A stretch of DNA of 64,000 nt from Acidobacteriota bacterium. GTDB lineage: Bacteria; Acidobacteriota; Vicinamibacteria; Fen-336. The position numbers were made by a program, and so were the translations under genes. Positions 38,331 to 48,996 of the stretch are shown here, one piece after another. The first letter of the stretch is position 1; each line of letters begins with the position of its first letter. The notes under the pieces were generated by a model. It was given only the letters and a program-made list of their open reading frames with translations, was not told where the DNA came from and did not search any database. The stretch spans positions 1 through 64,000 of the forward strand of contig QHVM01000081.1 of assembly GCA_003223555.1 (NCBI GenBank), written 5' to 3'.

Positions 38331-40187
38331 ATGTCCGAAGGCTCTACCTTCGGTGCCCTGAAGCAGGTCCTGGTCGGCAAGCCCATACCCTCGCACCTTG
38401 CCCACCACGAGCGGCTGTCCAAGGTCACCGGCCTCGCCGTCCTGTCCTCCGACCCCCTCTCCTCGGTGGCCTATGCCACCGAGGAGATCGTCCGGACCCT
38501 GATCCTGGCCGGGGCGGGCGCCCTCGCCCTGTCCATCCCGATCGCCACCGTGATCGCCGCGCTGCTCCTCCTGGTGGCCTTCTCGTACCGGCAGACGATC
38601 CACGCCTACCCCGGCGGGGGAGGCGCCTACATCGTGGCCAAGGAGAACCTGGGCCCCATCCCCGGCCTGGCCGCCGCGGCCGCCCTGCTCATCGACTACG
38701 TGATGACGGTGGCGGTGAGCATCGCGGCCGGAGTGGCGGCGGTGGTGTCGGCGTTCCCGCGGTGGCACGTCAGCCGGACCGAGATGTGCCTGGCCTTCGT
38801 GGTCCTGATCGCGATCGGCAACCTGCGCGGGATCCGCGAGTCGGGACGCATCTTCGCCGCCCCCACCTACTTCTTCCTCGCGAGCCTGCTGTCCCTGATC
38901 GCGGCCGGCGCCTGGCGGGCGATGTCGGGCGACCTCACCCCCGTCCCTCCGAGCGGCACCCCGACCCCGACCGGGGTGGCCGTCCTCGGCACGTTCCTCG
39001 TGCTCCGGGCCTTCGCCAACGGCTGCACGGCCATGACCGGCGTGGAGGCGATCTCCAACGGCGTGCCCGCCTTCAAGCCGCCCGAGGCCAGGAACGCCGC
39101 CACGACGCTGATCGTCATGGCCTTCCTGTGCGTCACGCTGTTCGTGGGCATCACGCTGCTCGCCCACGCCTACCGCGTCGTTCCCCAGGAGGAGAGCGCG
39201 GCCGGCTACGAGACGGTCGTATCCCAGGTCGCCCGCGGGGTCTTGGGCGGCCGCGGGCCGCTCTACTACTGCGTCCAGGCCGCCACCATGCTCATCCTCG
39301 TCCTGGCCGCCAACACCGCGTTCCAGGACTTCCCGCGCCTGTCCTCGATCCTCGCCCGCGACCGCTACATGCCCCGCCAGTTCATGAACCAGGGCGACCG
39401 GCTGGCCTTCTCCAACGGCATCCTCGTCCTGAGCGCGCTGGCCGGCATCCTGATCGTGGTCTTCAAGGGCGACACCCACGCCCTCATCCCGCTCTACATG
39501 ATCGGCGTGTTCGTCTCGTTCACCCTCTCCCAGGCCGGCATGGTGCGGAAGTGGCGGCGGGAGGGGGGCCGGGGATGGCTCGGCAGCGCGCTGTTCAACC
39601 TGGTCGGGGCCGTGAGCACCTGCGTCGTCCTCGTCGTGGTCGCGGTCACGAAGTTCGCCGAGGGGGCGTGGATCATCGTCGTCCTGATCCCGCTGGTGGT
39701 GCTGTGGTTCCAGTCCGTCCACAACCACTACGCGCGGGTGGGGGCGCAGCTCTCCCTGCGCGGCTGGCGTCCCGAGCCGCGCAACCACAACACGGTCCTG
39801 GTGCCCATCGGGGGCGTGCACCGGGCGGTGGTGCAGGCCATCCAGTACGCGAAGATGCTCAGCGGCGACGTGCGGGCGGTGTACGTGGACGTGGACCCCA
39901 AGGCCACCGAGGAGACGCGGCGCGAGTGGGAGCGCTGGGGCCAGGGCGTGCCGCTGGTGGTGCTGCAGTCGGCCTACCGCTCGCTGATGGAGCCGCTGCT
40001 CGAGTACATCGAGCAGGTGGACGCCGAGCGGCCGGACGACTTCGTCACGATCGTGCTGCCGGAGTTCGTGCCCGCCCGCTGGTGGCACCACCTGCTCCAC
40101 AACCAGCGGGCCCTGCTCATCAAGGGCGCCCTGCTCTTCAAGCCCAACACGGTGGTGACGAGCGTGCCCTTCCACCTGAGCAAGTAG
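38331..40187 (+). CDS. APC family permease
   Basis: LSSDPLSSVAYATEEIVRTLILAG, PGGGGAYIVAKENLG, C-terminal soluble domain. Confidence 0.9.
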   Translation: MSEGSTFGALKQVLVGKPIPSHLAHHERLSKVTGLAVLSSDPLSSVAYATEEIVRTLILAGAGALALSIPIATVIAALLLLVAFSYRQTIHAYPGGGGAYIVAKENLGPIPGLAAAAALLIDYVMTVAVSIAAGVAAVVSAFPRWHVSRTEMCLAFVVLIAIGNLRGIRESGRIFAAPTYFFLASLLSLIAAGAWRAMSGDLTPVPPSGTPTPTGVAVLGTFLVLRAFANGCTAMTGVEAISNGVPAFKPPEARNAATTLIVMAFLCVTLFVGITLLAHAYRVVPQEESAAGYETVVSQVARGVLGGRGPLYYCVQAATMLILVLAANTAFQDFPRLSSILARDRYMPRQFMNQGDRLAFSNGILVLSALAGILIVVFKGDTHALIPLYMIGVFVSFTLSQAGMVRKWRREGGRGWLGSALFNLVGAVSTCVVLVVVAVTKFAEGAWIIVVLIPLVVLWFQSVHNHYARVGAQLSLRGWRPEPRNHNTVLVPIGGVHRAVVQAIQYAKMLSGDVRAVYVDVDPKATEETRREWERWGQGVPLVVLQSAYRSLMEPLLEYIEQVDAERPDDFVTIVLPEFVPARWWHHLLHNQRALLIKGALLFKPNTVVTSVPFHLSK

Positions 40188-40211
40188 CCGCGGCGTGGGC
40201 GGTCCCCGCCC

Positions 40212-43200
40212 CTACGGCACGGCGAAGACCAGGTCGTCGCGGTCGTTGTAGGCGCCCGCCGTGCACGGGCTGGCGCCGCCCCCGTACCGGAACTGCGCGC
40301 GCACGGCCTGGAGGCTCCCCGCGGGCAGGGTGTAGGTGGCGCTGAGCGTCCGGGCGCCCCCCGCGGGCGGGGTCAGCGTGGCGAGGAAGGTCCAGCTCGG
40401 GCCGCTCGCGTTGGCGGTGGTGTAGAGGTCGAGCCGGTCGCCGGTGGGGGGCGAGTAGGCCCACACCGTCGTCTCGATGCGCACCGTCTTGCCCGCGGCC
40501 AGCGGCGATCCGTCGGTGGTGACGACGCGGATGCGATCGATCGACTCGTCGACGTGGTACGTGCCGCCCGTGCTGTCCGCGCACGAGCTGTTGATCGTGT
40601 TGGGCTGGTTCGGCTCCGGTCCCTTCCCGTCGCGCCCGTTGACGAGGGCGCCGGAGTCGCAGCCGCTGCCCGCCGTCGCGCACCTCGGAGCCCTCAGGAC
40701 CGGGTCGAAGACGGCGGACACGACCGCCGGGTTGTCGACGGTCACCGTGACCACGCTGCTCGCGCCGACGTTGTCGACGGTGTCGTAGGCCCGCGACTGG
40801 AGGGTGTGTCGGCCGTCCGGCAATCCGGCCGGGCTCCAGGCGTACTCATAGGGGGCGGCCGGGTCCGTGCCCTTGAGCGCGCCGTCGACGTAGAACTCGA
40901 CCTTCGCCACGGCCACGTCGTCGGTGGCCGAGGCAGTCACGGTGACCGTTCCCCGGACCGTCGCGCCGTCGGCGGGGAAGGTGATCGCGGTCGCGGGCGG
41001 CGTCGTGTCGGCGGAGGGCGCCACCGCGAAGACCAGGTCGTCGTGATCGTCGTACCCGCCGGGCTGGCACGGGGTGATGGTGCCCTGGTAGCGGAACCGC
41101 GCGCGCACGGCCTGCCGGGCGCCCACCGGCAGGTTGTACGTCGTGGCCAGGGTCTGCGCCCCTCCCACCGTCGGGGTCAGCGTCGCGAGGTAGGTCCAGC
41201 TCGGGCTGGTGGCGTCGGCCGCGTAGTAGAGGTCGAGCTTGTCGGACGATGGCCCGCCGGCCCACGCCCATACGGTGGCCTCGATGCGGGCGGCCCGGCC
41301 CGCCGTCAAGGGCGCGCCGTCGAGGGTCGAGACCTTGATCCGGTCGTTGGACTCGTCGGAGTGATAGACGCCCAGGTTCCCGTCCGCGCACGAGCCGTTG
41401 ATCGTGTTGGGCTGGTTCGGCTCCGGCCCCTTGCCGTCGCGCCCGTCCAAGAGCATGGCGGAGTCGCACGACGAGCCGACCGCGGCGCACCGGGGCGCCT
41501 GCATCATCGGATCGAACACCGCGGTCTGCGCGCCGCCGCCCGCGGCCGGGTTGACGGTCAGGGAGAGGTCGGCCCGCCGGGTCAGGCCGCCGCTCGTTCC
41601 CTGGGCCGAGAAGGAGAAGTTGCCCGGAGTCGCCGCCGGGGAGGCGGCCACCGTGAGGGTGCTCGAGGCGGCGCCGTTCGGAGGCGGCGCGGCCGAAGCG
41701 GGATCGAACGAGCAGGTGATGCCCGCCGGCAGGCCGCGGCAAGAGAGCTCGACCGTGTCGGCGAAGCCGTTCACCGACGAGACCGTGCAGGTGGTGGCCT
41801 CGCGGCCGCCCTGCGGCATCGCCAGGGCGGCCGGGCTGCAGGCGAGGCCGAAGTTGGCTCCGGAGGGAACGCTCGGCGTCGCGTCCACGCAGGCGCTGGC
41901 CGGACCGAAGCACGCCGAGGAAGCGCCCGCGGCCATCACGTTGTAGACGTACGTCCGCCCGTTGGCCAGGCCGGTGTCGGTGAGGCTGGTGCCGGCGACC
42001 TCGGCGACGAGCGCCTTGCCGAAGCTGCACCCGGCCGGGCCTTCGCTCCGGAAGACCCAGTACCGCGTCGCGCCGTCGACCGCCGTCCAGGACAGCGCCA
42101 CCGACGAGTCGTCGGCGGTGGCGGTGAGCGCCGGCGAGGCGGCGGGGCCCCCGCTGCAGCCGGCGTTCTGGGGCGCCGGGGTGGAGCAGGCGATGCCGTG
42201 GCGGTCGAACGCGTTGAACAGCGCCGTCATGTGCGGCGTGCCGTCGGTCAGGTCCCCGTCGTCGTCGTCGGCGGCCAGCCACTGCATGTAACCGTTGGCC
42301 GCTCCGCACCCGCTGGCCGACGATCCGCAGGCGCAGGCGTGCCAGGAGCCGACGTTGCCGCTGCCCTGGTAGAAGACCTTGTTGGCGACGATGAAGGCGG
42401 TCTGGCTGTCGTAGTCGAACGGCGGCGCCTGGAGGTCGCGCGCCGCGAGGTCCCAGGCCGCCTGCCGCACCGGAGCCGCCGCGCAGTGGACCTCCCGCCC
42501 GCAGGGGCCGTTCCCGGTCTGGCAGGAGCTGCAGACGAACCCCAGCGCGGTGTCGGGCGTGTCGGGGTCGTGCTTGAGGTAGTCGGCGTCCCGGACGCCC
42601 GAGCAGGCGAGGTCGCAGTGCGAGGGGCCGACCTGGGCCTCGTTCGCGTTGAAGCCGGTGCCGTCGGTGGTCGGCCCGCAGCCCTGGTCGCTCGTCCAGA
42701 AGAAGCCGTAGCCCACGCAGGAGGTCTGCAGGCGGTAGATGGCGGCGATGTCCGCGTAGGCCTCCGACGAGTTGCTGAGCGCGTGGTTCGCGTCGTTGGC
42801 GTCGAGGCCGTGGCCCCACTCGTGGTCGAACACCCCGGCCAGCTCGCCGGTGTTCCGGCAGCCGCCCCCCGAGCGGTAGAAGTTGATCCGCGACCCGTCC
42901 CAGAACGCGTTGCAGGTGTTGTTGAGGTTGACGGCGGCGGTGAGGCGGCTCTGGAGCCAGTCGTTGGTCGGCAGCCAGCCCCGCGCCTGCTCGAACAGCC
43001 GGTTCACCTCGTAGAAGGCGGAGCGGGCGGGGGCGGTGTCGCCCGCCGAGGCGCCCGCCGTCTGGCAATCGTGCTGGTCGTTGGCCCCCCCGAGGTCGAG
43101 CGCGCCCGCGGCCGAGCTCTCGCTCACGGCGCCGCAGCCGTCGACGATGTCGACGTATCGCCCCGTCAGCGTGGTGGTGGCGGCCTCGCCGGTGTCGCTG

Positions 43201-44291
43201 AACAGGCCGGCGCCGTTGGTGAATGCGTTCGGGAAGGGCAGGCCGGTGTCGGCCCACGGCATGGGCCAGCCGCTCTGCATCGCGCCGCACTGCTCGGGGG
43301 CCGGGCAGACGCCGGTGCTGGTCAGGGGATAGACGCCGCCCTTGACCTGACGGTTTTCGTAGCGGTTGAGGTCCTGGAACGCGATCACCTCGCCCGAGTG
43401 CGAGTCGACCATCACCTCCCAGCGGGCGTTGTCGGGCGGGCGCTGGAAGACGAACGTCCACACCAGCCGGTGGCGATAGCCGGCGCCGGGGGGGCCCGCG
43501 AACGCCTCGCCGTCCTGCAGCTCGGGCGGCGCGATGGGGACGACCTCGAGCGCGGGCTCCCGGACGACCCGGTCCTCCGCGGCCCGGCCGTCGGCGTAGG
43601 CGAAGCCCGCCTGGAGGGCGTCGGCGGCGCGGAGCGTGGGCTTGACGTCGAGGCCGCGGACGTTGCCCCACACTTCCGTGCCGACCAGGACGAGGTTGCC
43701 GTGGCTGAGGGTGGCCGCCAGGCGCGCGTCACGGACCGGGACGCCGCGGTAGACCTGGGGGATGCTGACCTGCCACAGGTCGTCGCTCAGCTTCGTCGCC
43801 CGTGCCACGCCGAGCTGCTGCACGTCGATGGCCAGCACGTCGCGGTGAGCGCGGGCGAACCGGCGCACGGCTTCCGACACCGCCGGCTCGTCGACGTCGT
43901 TCACGGGCCGCCCGAGGGTGCGGGCCAGCTCGCGGAGCGTCACGTGGTTGCCCACTCCCCGGCCCGGGACGAGGGGAAAGGCGACGATCAGGTTCGTGGC
44001 GGCGCCGGAGCGCGGGTCCACCCACGCCCCCATCCGCGGCCGGCGGGGATCGTCCCCGCGCTGGCTGAGGAAGGTCTCCCACGAGGATCGGTTCGGCAGG
44101 CGCGCGAGGATGTCCGTGAGCGGAGCGTGCGAGCTGCTGATGCGCAGTTCCGGCTTGAAGAACGCCTTGTGGTCGAGATCGGTGCGGGGCTCTTTCGGCT
44201 GGGCGGCCCAGCCAGCCGTGCTCGTTACGAACGCGAGGGCGAAGGTACCGAAGGCCCGGAGGGAGGCGGAAGCCGACGCGTTCGGCGCCAT
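40212..44291 (-). CDS. large secreted zinc metalloprotease-like protein with FN3/Ig-like domains and duplicated C-terminal domain
   Basis: FDHEWGHGLDAND (HExxH-type); NVMAAGASSACFGPASACVD; VRGTVTVTASATDDVAVAKVEFYVDG Ig-like; two ~165-aa DGRDGKGPEPNQPNTIN domains. Confidence 0.82.
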   Translation of the reverse strand: MAPNASASASLRAFGTFALAFVTSTAGWAAQPKEPRTDLDHKAFFKPELRISSSHAPLTDILARLPNRSSWETFLSQRGDDPRRPRMGAWVDPRSGAATNLIVAFPLVPGRGVGNHVTLRELARTLGRPVNDVDEPAVSEAVRRFARAHRDVLAIDVQQLGVARATKLSDDLWQVSIPQVYRGVPVRDARLAATLSHGNLVLVGTEVWGNVRGLDVKPTLRAADALQAGFAYADGRAAEDRVVREPALEVVPIAPPELQDGEAFAGPPGAGYRHRLVWTFVFQRPPDNARWEVMVDSHSGEVIAFQDLNRYENRQVKGGVYPLTSTGVCPAPEQCGAMQSGWPMPWADTGLPFPNAFTNGAGLFSDTGEAATTTLTGRYVDIVDGCGAVSESSAAGALDLGGANDQHDCQTAGASAGDTAPARSAFYEVNRLFEQARGWLPTNDWLQSRLTAAVNLNNTCNAFWDGSRINFYRSGGGCRNTGELAGVFDHEWGHGLDANDANHALSNSSEAYADIAAIYRLQTSCVGYGFFWTSDQGCGPTTDGTGFNANEAQVGPSHCDLACSGVRDADYLKHDPDTPDTALGFVCSSCQTGNGPCGREVHCAAAPVRQAAWDLAARDLQAPPFDYDSQTAFIVANKVFYQGSGNVGSWHACACGSSASGCGAANGYMQWLAADDDDGDLTDGTPHMTALFNAFDRHGIACSTPAPQNAGCSGGPAASPALTATADDSSVALSWTAVDGATRYWVFRSEGPAGCSFGKALVAEVAGTSLTDTGLANGRTYVYNVMAAGASSACFGPASACVDATPSVPSGANFGLACSPAALAMPQGGREATTCTVSSVNGFADTVELSCRGLPAGITCSFDPASAAPPPNGAASSTLTVAASPAATPGNFSFSAQGTSGGLTRRADLSLTVNPAAGGGAQTAVFDPMMQAPRCAAVGSSCDSAMLLDGRDGKGPEPNQPNTINGSCADGNLGVYHSDESNDRIKVSTLDGAPLTAGRAARIEATVWAWAGGPSSDKLDLYYAADATSPSWTYLATLTPTVGGAQTLATTYNLPVGARQAVRARFRYQGTITPCQPGGYDDHDDLVFAVAPSADTTPPATAITFPADGATVRGTVTVTASATDDVAVAKVEFYVDGALKGTDPAAPYEYAWSPAGLPDGRHTLQSRAYDTVDNVGASSVVTVTVDNPAVVSAVFDPVLRAPRCATAGSGCDSGALVNGRDGKGPEPNQPNTINSSCADSTGGTYHVDESIDRIRVVTTDGSPLAAGKTVRIETTVWAYSPPTGDRLDLYTTANASGPSWTFLATLTPPAGGARTLSATYTLPAGSLQAVRAQFRYGGGASPCTAGAYNDRDDLVFAVP

Positions 44292-44495
44292 GGAGGCTCC
44301 TGCGATCGTCGGGACCCGGGCGAGCCGGGGCCGGTCACGTCACGCACACACCACGGCCCTTGAGGCACAAAGGCCCGGCCGCAGACGGCGGGAGCTCTTG
44401 GTAACCCGTCATGCCCAGACACTTTCCTGGTCCGTGTATCGGCTGAGAATAGTACCAAGATGCGATCCGGGCTGTCTGTGACGACGACCGCGCCT

Positions 44496-45590
44496 CTAGA
44501 AGACACGTCCGCGCGCGTCCACCCGCCACTCCGCCTCCACGGCTTCGTCCCGGACTCCGAACAGGCGGTCGTGGAGGTTCGACACCACGCAGGCATGGTT
44601 GGGCAGGATGCGGACACGTTCGCCGACCCGGAACGTGTCGCCGCCTTCCACGTCGATCACCCCATGCTCCTCGCTGAGCCGCTGGATCCGGCTGCGCCGG
44701 CCGTCGATCTGGCCGTAGCCGCCCGGGCGGGGCCGCAGCGGATCGCTCGAGAGCGTCTTGCTCCCGGCGTCCACCACCGCGCGGTCGGGCGCGGGAACGC
44801 TCACGACCGTCGCCAGCACCGTGAGCGCGCAGTCCTCGCGGGCGCAGGTGCCGAGCGCGACCTGGGAGCCGTCGTGATAGACGTAGTTGCCGGGCCGGCA
44901 CTCGGTCACGCCGGGCTGGGCCATCGCCGCGCGGGCGGTCGGAGTCGAGCCGACCGAGACCTCTTCCACCGCGATCCCGGCCCGGCGCAGCTCGTCGGCC
45001 ACCGCCGCCATCGTGCTGCCCTCGTGCCGCGCCACGGCCGTCACGCCCTCCGGCCGCTCCTCGTGATAGCCCTGGCCGGCGTGGGTGAAGATGCCGCGCA
45101 GCCGCAGCCCGGGAAGGTCGGCCAGCCGCCCGGCCGTCTCCCGCGCTCGCTCGGGGAGGACGCCGACGCGTTGCAGGCCGACGTCGACCTTGAGCATCAC
45201 GTCGAGGACGCGGTTGGCCTCGCGAAACACGCCGGCCAGCGTCGCCGCGCCCTCGACCGAGTCGACCCCCACCGCCAGGCGGCGCAAGCGCTCGGCGAGC
45301 GCGAGCAGGCGCCTTGCCTTGTCCGCGCCCACGACCGGATAGGCCACGAAGAGGTCGTCGAAGCCGGCCTCGGCGAAGACCTCCGCCTCCGAGGTCTTGG
45401 CCACCGACAGCCCCGCGGCGCCGGCCTCGACCTGGCGGCGGCCGATCTCGAGGACCTTGTGCGTCTTGGCGTGCGGCCGCAGGCGGACGCTCCGGGAGCG
45501 CGCGCTCTCCGCCATCCGCGCGATGTTGCGGTCGAGCACGCCGAGGTCGACGAGGACGACCGGCGTCTCCAGGTCGTGGAGCCTGCGCAT
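44496..45590 (-). CDS. PLP-dependent alanine racemase N-domain / D-threonine aldolase (DSD1-like)
   Basis: LETPVVLVDLGVLDRNIARMAESARSRSVRLRPHAKTHKVLEIGRRQ. Confidence 0.88.
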   Translation of the reverse strand: MRRLHDLETPVVLVDLGVLDRNIARMAESARSRSVRLRPHAKTHKVLEIGRRQVEAGAAGLSVAKTSEAEVFAEAGFDDLFVAYPVVGADKARRLLALAERLRRLAVGVDSVEGAATLAGVFREANRVLDVMLKVDVGLQRVGVLPERARETAGRLADLPGLRLRGIFTHAGQGYHEERPEGVTAVARHEGSTMAAVADELRRAGIAVEEVSVGSTPTARAAMAQPGVTECRPGNYVYHDGSQVALGTCAREDCALTVLATVVSVPAPDRAVVDAGSKTLSSDPLRPRPGGYGQIDGRRSRIQRLSEEHGVIDVEGGDTFRVGERVRILPNHACVVSNLHDRLFGVRDEAVEAEWRVDARGRVF

Positions 45591-45629
45591 GCCAGGAGCG
45601 TATCACCTTGAAGTAGCATTCGACCCGAC

Positions 45630-46736
45630 ATGCCCGAGGCCGTGCGCGCGGTCGTGATGACGGGGCCCGGGCGCCCCCTCGAGCTGCGCCGTTTCCCCGC
45701 GCCGCGGCCCGAGCCCGGCGGCGCGGTCCTCGAGATGGTGGCGAGCGAGGTGTGCGGGACCGACGTCCACCTCCATCACGGGCGCCTGCCAGGCGTGCCG
45801 TACCCCATCATCCCCGGCCACGTGAACTGCGGCCGCATCCTCGAGACGGGCGGTCCGCTGCAGGACGTGGAAGGCCGCCCGCTCGCGCCGGGGCGCCTCG
45901 TCACGTTCTTCGACGTGTTCGGGACGTGCGGCCGGTGCTGGTACTGCCTGGTGGCCAAGGCGGCCACGCGCTGCCCGAAGCGCCGCGTCTACGGCATCAC
46001 GACCAGCGCCGACGAGGGCCTGCTGGGAGGCTGGGCGGAGCGGATCGAGCTGAAGCCGGGCGTCCGCGTGCTGCCCATACCCGAGGGCCTGGAAGCGGAG
46101 GACTTCATGGGCGGGGGATGCGGGCTGCCGACGGGTTTCCATGCCGTGGAGCGCGCCGGCGTCGCCCTCGCCGACACGGTGGTCGTGCAGGGCAGCGGCC
46201 CCGTGGGCCTCAACGCGGCCGTCTTCGCCTCTCTCGCGGGCGCCGGCCGCGTGCTGGTGATCGGAGCGCCCGCGGCGCGGCTCCAGGCCGCGCGGCGGCT
46301 GGGGGCCGACGACGTGCTCGACATAACGGACGTTCCCGATCCTGCCGACCGGGTGCGCTGGGCGCGGGAACGCACTGCGGGCCGCGGCGCGGACGTGGCG
46401 ATCGAGGCGTCGGGGACTCCGGCGGCGGTGCCGGAAGGGCTGGAGATGGTCCGCGACGCCGGCACCTACGTGGTGGTGGGACAGTACACCGACGCCGGCG
46501 ACGCGGCCATCAACCCGCACGCCCACCTGAACCGCCGGCACGTCACGCTGAGGGGCTGCTGGGGGTTCGAGTTCACGCACCTGCACCGCGCGCTGCTGCT
46601 CATGGCCCGCCACGTCCGCCGGTTTCCCTGGCGGGAGCTGGTCACACGGCAGTACGCCCTCGAGGACGCCGGCCGCGCCCTGGCCGACATGGAGCGCCTC
46701 GCGGTCGTCAAGGCCCTCGTCCGGCCCTCCGTCTGA
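45630..46736 (+). CDS. zinc-binding medium-chain alcohol dehydrogenase
   Basis: EVCGTDVHLHHGRLPG..PIIPGHVNCG...VVQGSGPVGLNAAVFASLAGA. Confidence 0.9.
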   Translation: MPEAVRAVVMTGPGRPLELRRFPAPRPEPGGAVLEMVASEVCGTDVHLHHGRLPGVPYPIIPGHVNCGRILETGGPLQDVEGRPLAPGRLVTFFDVFGTCGRCWYCLVAKAATRCPKRRVYGITTSADEGLLGGWAERIELKPGVRVLPIPEGLEAEDFMGGGCGLPTGFHAVERAGVALADTVVVQGSGPVGLNAAVFASLAGAGRVLVIGAPAARLQAARRLGADDVLDITDVPDPADRVRWARERTAGRGADVAIEASGTPAAVPEGLEMVRDAGTYVVVGQYTDAGDAAINPHAHLNRRHVTLRGCWGFEFTHLHRALLLMARHVRRFPWRELVTRQYALEDAGRALADMERLAVVKALVRPSV

Positions 46737-46766
46737 CCCGCGGGGCGTCTGCTAGGCTAGCAGCAG

Positions 46767-48815
46767 ATGCGGCTTCGCGCGCTCTCGGATACGCTGCGCC
46801 GCCCCGGGCCGCGTCCTCACGCCGGGCGGGACCTCGCCGTCGCGGTCTTCGTCTCCACGGTGGCGGCGGGCGGCCTGCTCGCCGAGCTGTGGGTGGGCCG
46901 CCATTACTTCGCGATCTGGCGGCTCACGCGGGGCGTCGGCGACACCGTCTTCTACAGTGGCGACGGCCGCCCTTGGTTCCCCCTCGACGAGCAGCGGCGC
47001 GACGTGTCCCTCGACCAGGTGTCCCCGTACGTGGTGAAGGCCGTCATCGCCGTGGAGGACCGCCGCTTCTACCGCCATCCGGGAATCGACCCCGTGGGCC
47101 TCGTCCGGGCCGGCTGGCGTGACGTGCGCAGCGGGGGCGTGGTGGAGGGCGGCAGCACGCTCACCCAGCAGCTCGCCCGGACGCTCTTCCTGTCCAACGA
47201 GCGGACCTGGGCCCGCAAGGCGAAGGAGGCGCTGTTGGCCCTGATGCTGGAGCAGGTGCTCACCAAGGACCAGATCCTGGAGCTGTACCTGAACCGCGTC
47301 TACCTGAGCGGCGGCGTCTACGGCGTGGAGGCGATGTCACGCAAGCTCTTCGTCAAGCGGGCGCGCGAGCTGAGCCTGGCCGAGTCGGCCCTCGTGGCGG
47401 GACTCATCCGCGCGCCGTCGGCGCTGTCCCCCTGGTCGAACATCGAAGGCGCGCTCCAGCGGAGCGAGCGGGTGCTCGCGAAGATGCGGCAGGAGGGGTT
47501 CATCAGCGCCGAGGACGAGCGGTCGGCGCTCCACGCCCACCTTCGCATCACCTCCAGCCCGGGGCTGGCCGATACGCGCTCCGGCTACGTGAAGGACTAC
47601 CTCCGGCAGCTGTTCCGGGACCAGATGGGCGGCGACCATCCGCCGGACTGGCAGGTCCGCACGACGTTCCTGCCCGCCGTCCAGGCGGCGGCCGAGCAGT
47701 CGGTGGCGGCCGGGCTGCGCCGCCTCGGCATTCCCGGCCTCGAGGCGGCCCTGGTCGCCCTGGACCCCTCGACGGGCGACCTGCTGGCCGTCGTGGGCGG
47801 GCACGACTTCAACGCCGCTCCCTTCAACCGGGCGGTGCGCAGCCGCCGGCAGCCCGGCTCGGCCTTCAAGCCCTTCGTGTACGCGGCCGCCCTCGAGCGC
47901 GGGATGTCGCCAGTCTCCGTGCTCGACAACCTGCAGTCGATCGCGGCCGGCGCCTACCAGGAGTGGGCGCCCCGCAACGCCGAGGGCTACGCGCCGGAGT
48001 CGCAGACGCTGCGCGAGGCCCTGCTCGAGTCGAACAACCAGGCCGCAGTGGCCCTGCAGCAGCGCATCGGCGCCGGGGCGGTGCTGAAGGTGGCCGACGA
48101 GGTCGGTCTGCACGGCCTGCCGAACGTGCCCTCGCTCGCCCTCGGCACCGGCCTCGTCACCCCCCTCGAGCTGACCGCGGCCTACGCCGTGTTCCCGAAC
48201 GGCGGATGGGCGGTCAAGCCGCGGGCGATCGTGCGCATCCTCGACGATGGCGGGTCGACCGCCTACGAGAACCCGGTGGATCGCCGGCGCGTCCTGTCGG
48301 AGCCGGTGGCGTTCCAGGCCCTCACCATGCTGCGCGACGTCGTCGACATGGGCACCGCCGCCTCCGCGCGCTCGCTGGGGCTGCGCATCCCGGCCGGCGG
48401 CAAGACGGGGACGACCGACGAGTTCAAGGACGCGTGGTTCGTGGGCTTCTCGACCTCGGTCGTGGCCGGAGTCTGGGTCGGCTTCGACCAGCCGGCCGCC
48501 ATCGGCCGCGACGCCTACGGGGCGCGCGTCGCCCTGCCCATCTGGGCCGAGTTCATGCGACGGACGGCCCGCGCCCTGCCCGCGGGCGAGTTCCAGCCGC
48601 CGCCAGGGATGCGCGAGGTGGAACTGTGCCGGGTGTCGTACCTCAGGCCGGTGGAGACCTGCCCGGTCTACGTCGAGTACTTCAAGGAGGGCGACGACAT
48701 CCCGTCGCGGCTGTGCCCCATCCATCGCGGGAGCTTCAGGCAGGAGGCGCGGCGCGCGGTGGACGACCTGCTGGCCAGCCTGGGCCGGAAGCTGCGCCAC
48801 ATCTTCAAGTGGTAG
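46767..48815 (+). CDS. penicillin-binding protein 1A-type transglycosylase/transpeptidase
   Basis: AVIAVEDRRFYRHPGIDP...GGSTLTQQLARTLFL; SAFKPFVYAAAL; GKTGTTDEFKDAWFVG. Confidence 0.95.
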   Translation: MRLRALSDTLRRPGPRPHAGRDLAVAVFVSTVAAGGLLAELWVGRHYFAIWRLTRGVGDTVFYSGDGRPWFPLDEQRRDVSLDQVSPYVVKAVIAVEDRRFYRHPGIDPVGLVRAGWRDVRSGGVVEGGSTLTQQLARTLFLSNERTWARKAKEALLALMLEQVLTKDQILELYLNRVYLSGGVYGVEAMSRKLFVKRARELSLAESALVAGLIRAPSALSPWSNIEGALQRSERVLAKMRQEGFISAEDERSALHAHLRITSSPGLADTRSGYVKDYLRQLFRDQMGGDHPPDWQVRTTFLPAVQAAAEQSVAAGLRRLGIPGLEAALVALDPSTGDLLAVVGGHDFNAAPFNRAVRSRRQPGSAFKPFVYAAALERGMSPVSVLDNLQSIAAGAYQEWAPRNAEGYAPESQTLREALLESNNQAAVALQQRIGAGAVLKVADEVGLHGLPNVPSLALGTGLVTPLELTAAYAVFPNGGWAVKPRAIVRILDDGGSTAYENPVDRRRVLSEPVAFQALTMLRDVVDMGTAASARSLGLRIPAGGKTGTTDEFKDAWFVGFSTSVVAGVWVGFDQPAAIGRDAYGARVALPIWAEFMRRTARALPAGEFQPPPGMREVELCRVSYLRPVETCPVYVEYFKEGDDIPSRLCPIHRGSFRQEARRAVDDLLASLGRKLRHIFKW

Positions 48816-48825
48816 AGGAGGGGCC

Positions 48826-48996
48826 ATGCGGATCGAGCGACAGGGCGACGGGGTCCGGATCGAGCTGAGCGCGGCCGAGGTCCGCTTGCTCCGGCAGGCG
48901 CTGGAGCGCGCGTCGTTCATAGATACGCCGGTCAGCGCGCAGGCCGACATCGCCGCCTTCTGCGCCCGCGCCCTGGAAGCCCTCCCGACGAAATAG
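48826..48996 (+). CDS. small hypothetical protein
   Basis: MRIERQGDGVRIELSAAEVRLLRQALERASF; RBS GAGGAGGGG. Confidence 0.5.
   Translation: MRIERQGDGVRIELSAAEVRLLRQALERASFIDTPVSAQADIAAFCARALEALPTK

Noticed and set aside
37077-40175. 1032-aa minus-strand ORF
   Set aside because: Antisense to the APC permease and out of frame with YceI/MarR; spurious.
40554-44363. 1269-aa plus-strand ORF
   Set aside because: Antisense to the metalloprotease gene, which has recognisable motifs; GC3-driven spurious frame.
44292-44495. Possible c-di-GMP (GEMM) riboswitch upstream of the metalloprotease (GGGTTACC and ACAAAGGCC-like strings)
   Set aside because: The elements occur in the wrong order and the conserved GEMM core and pairing are not present.
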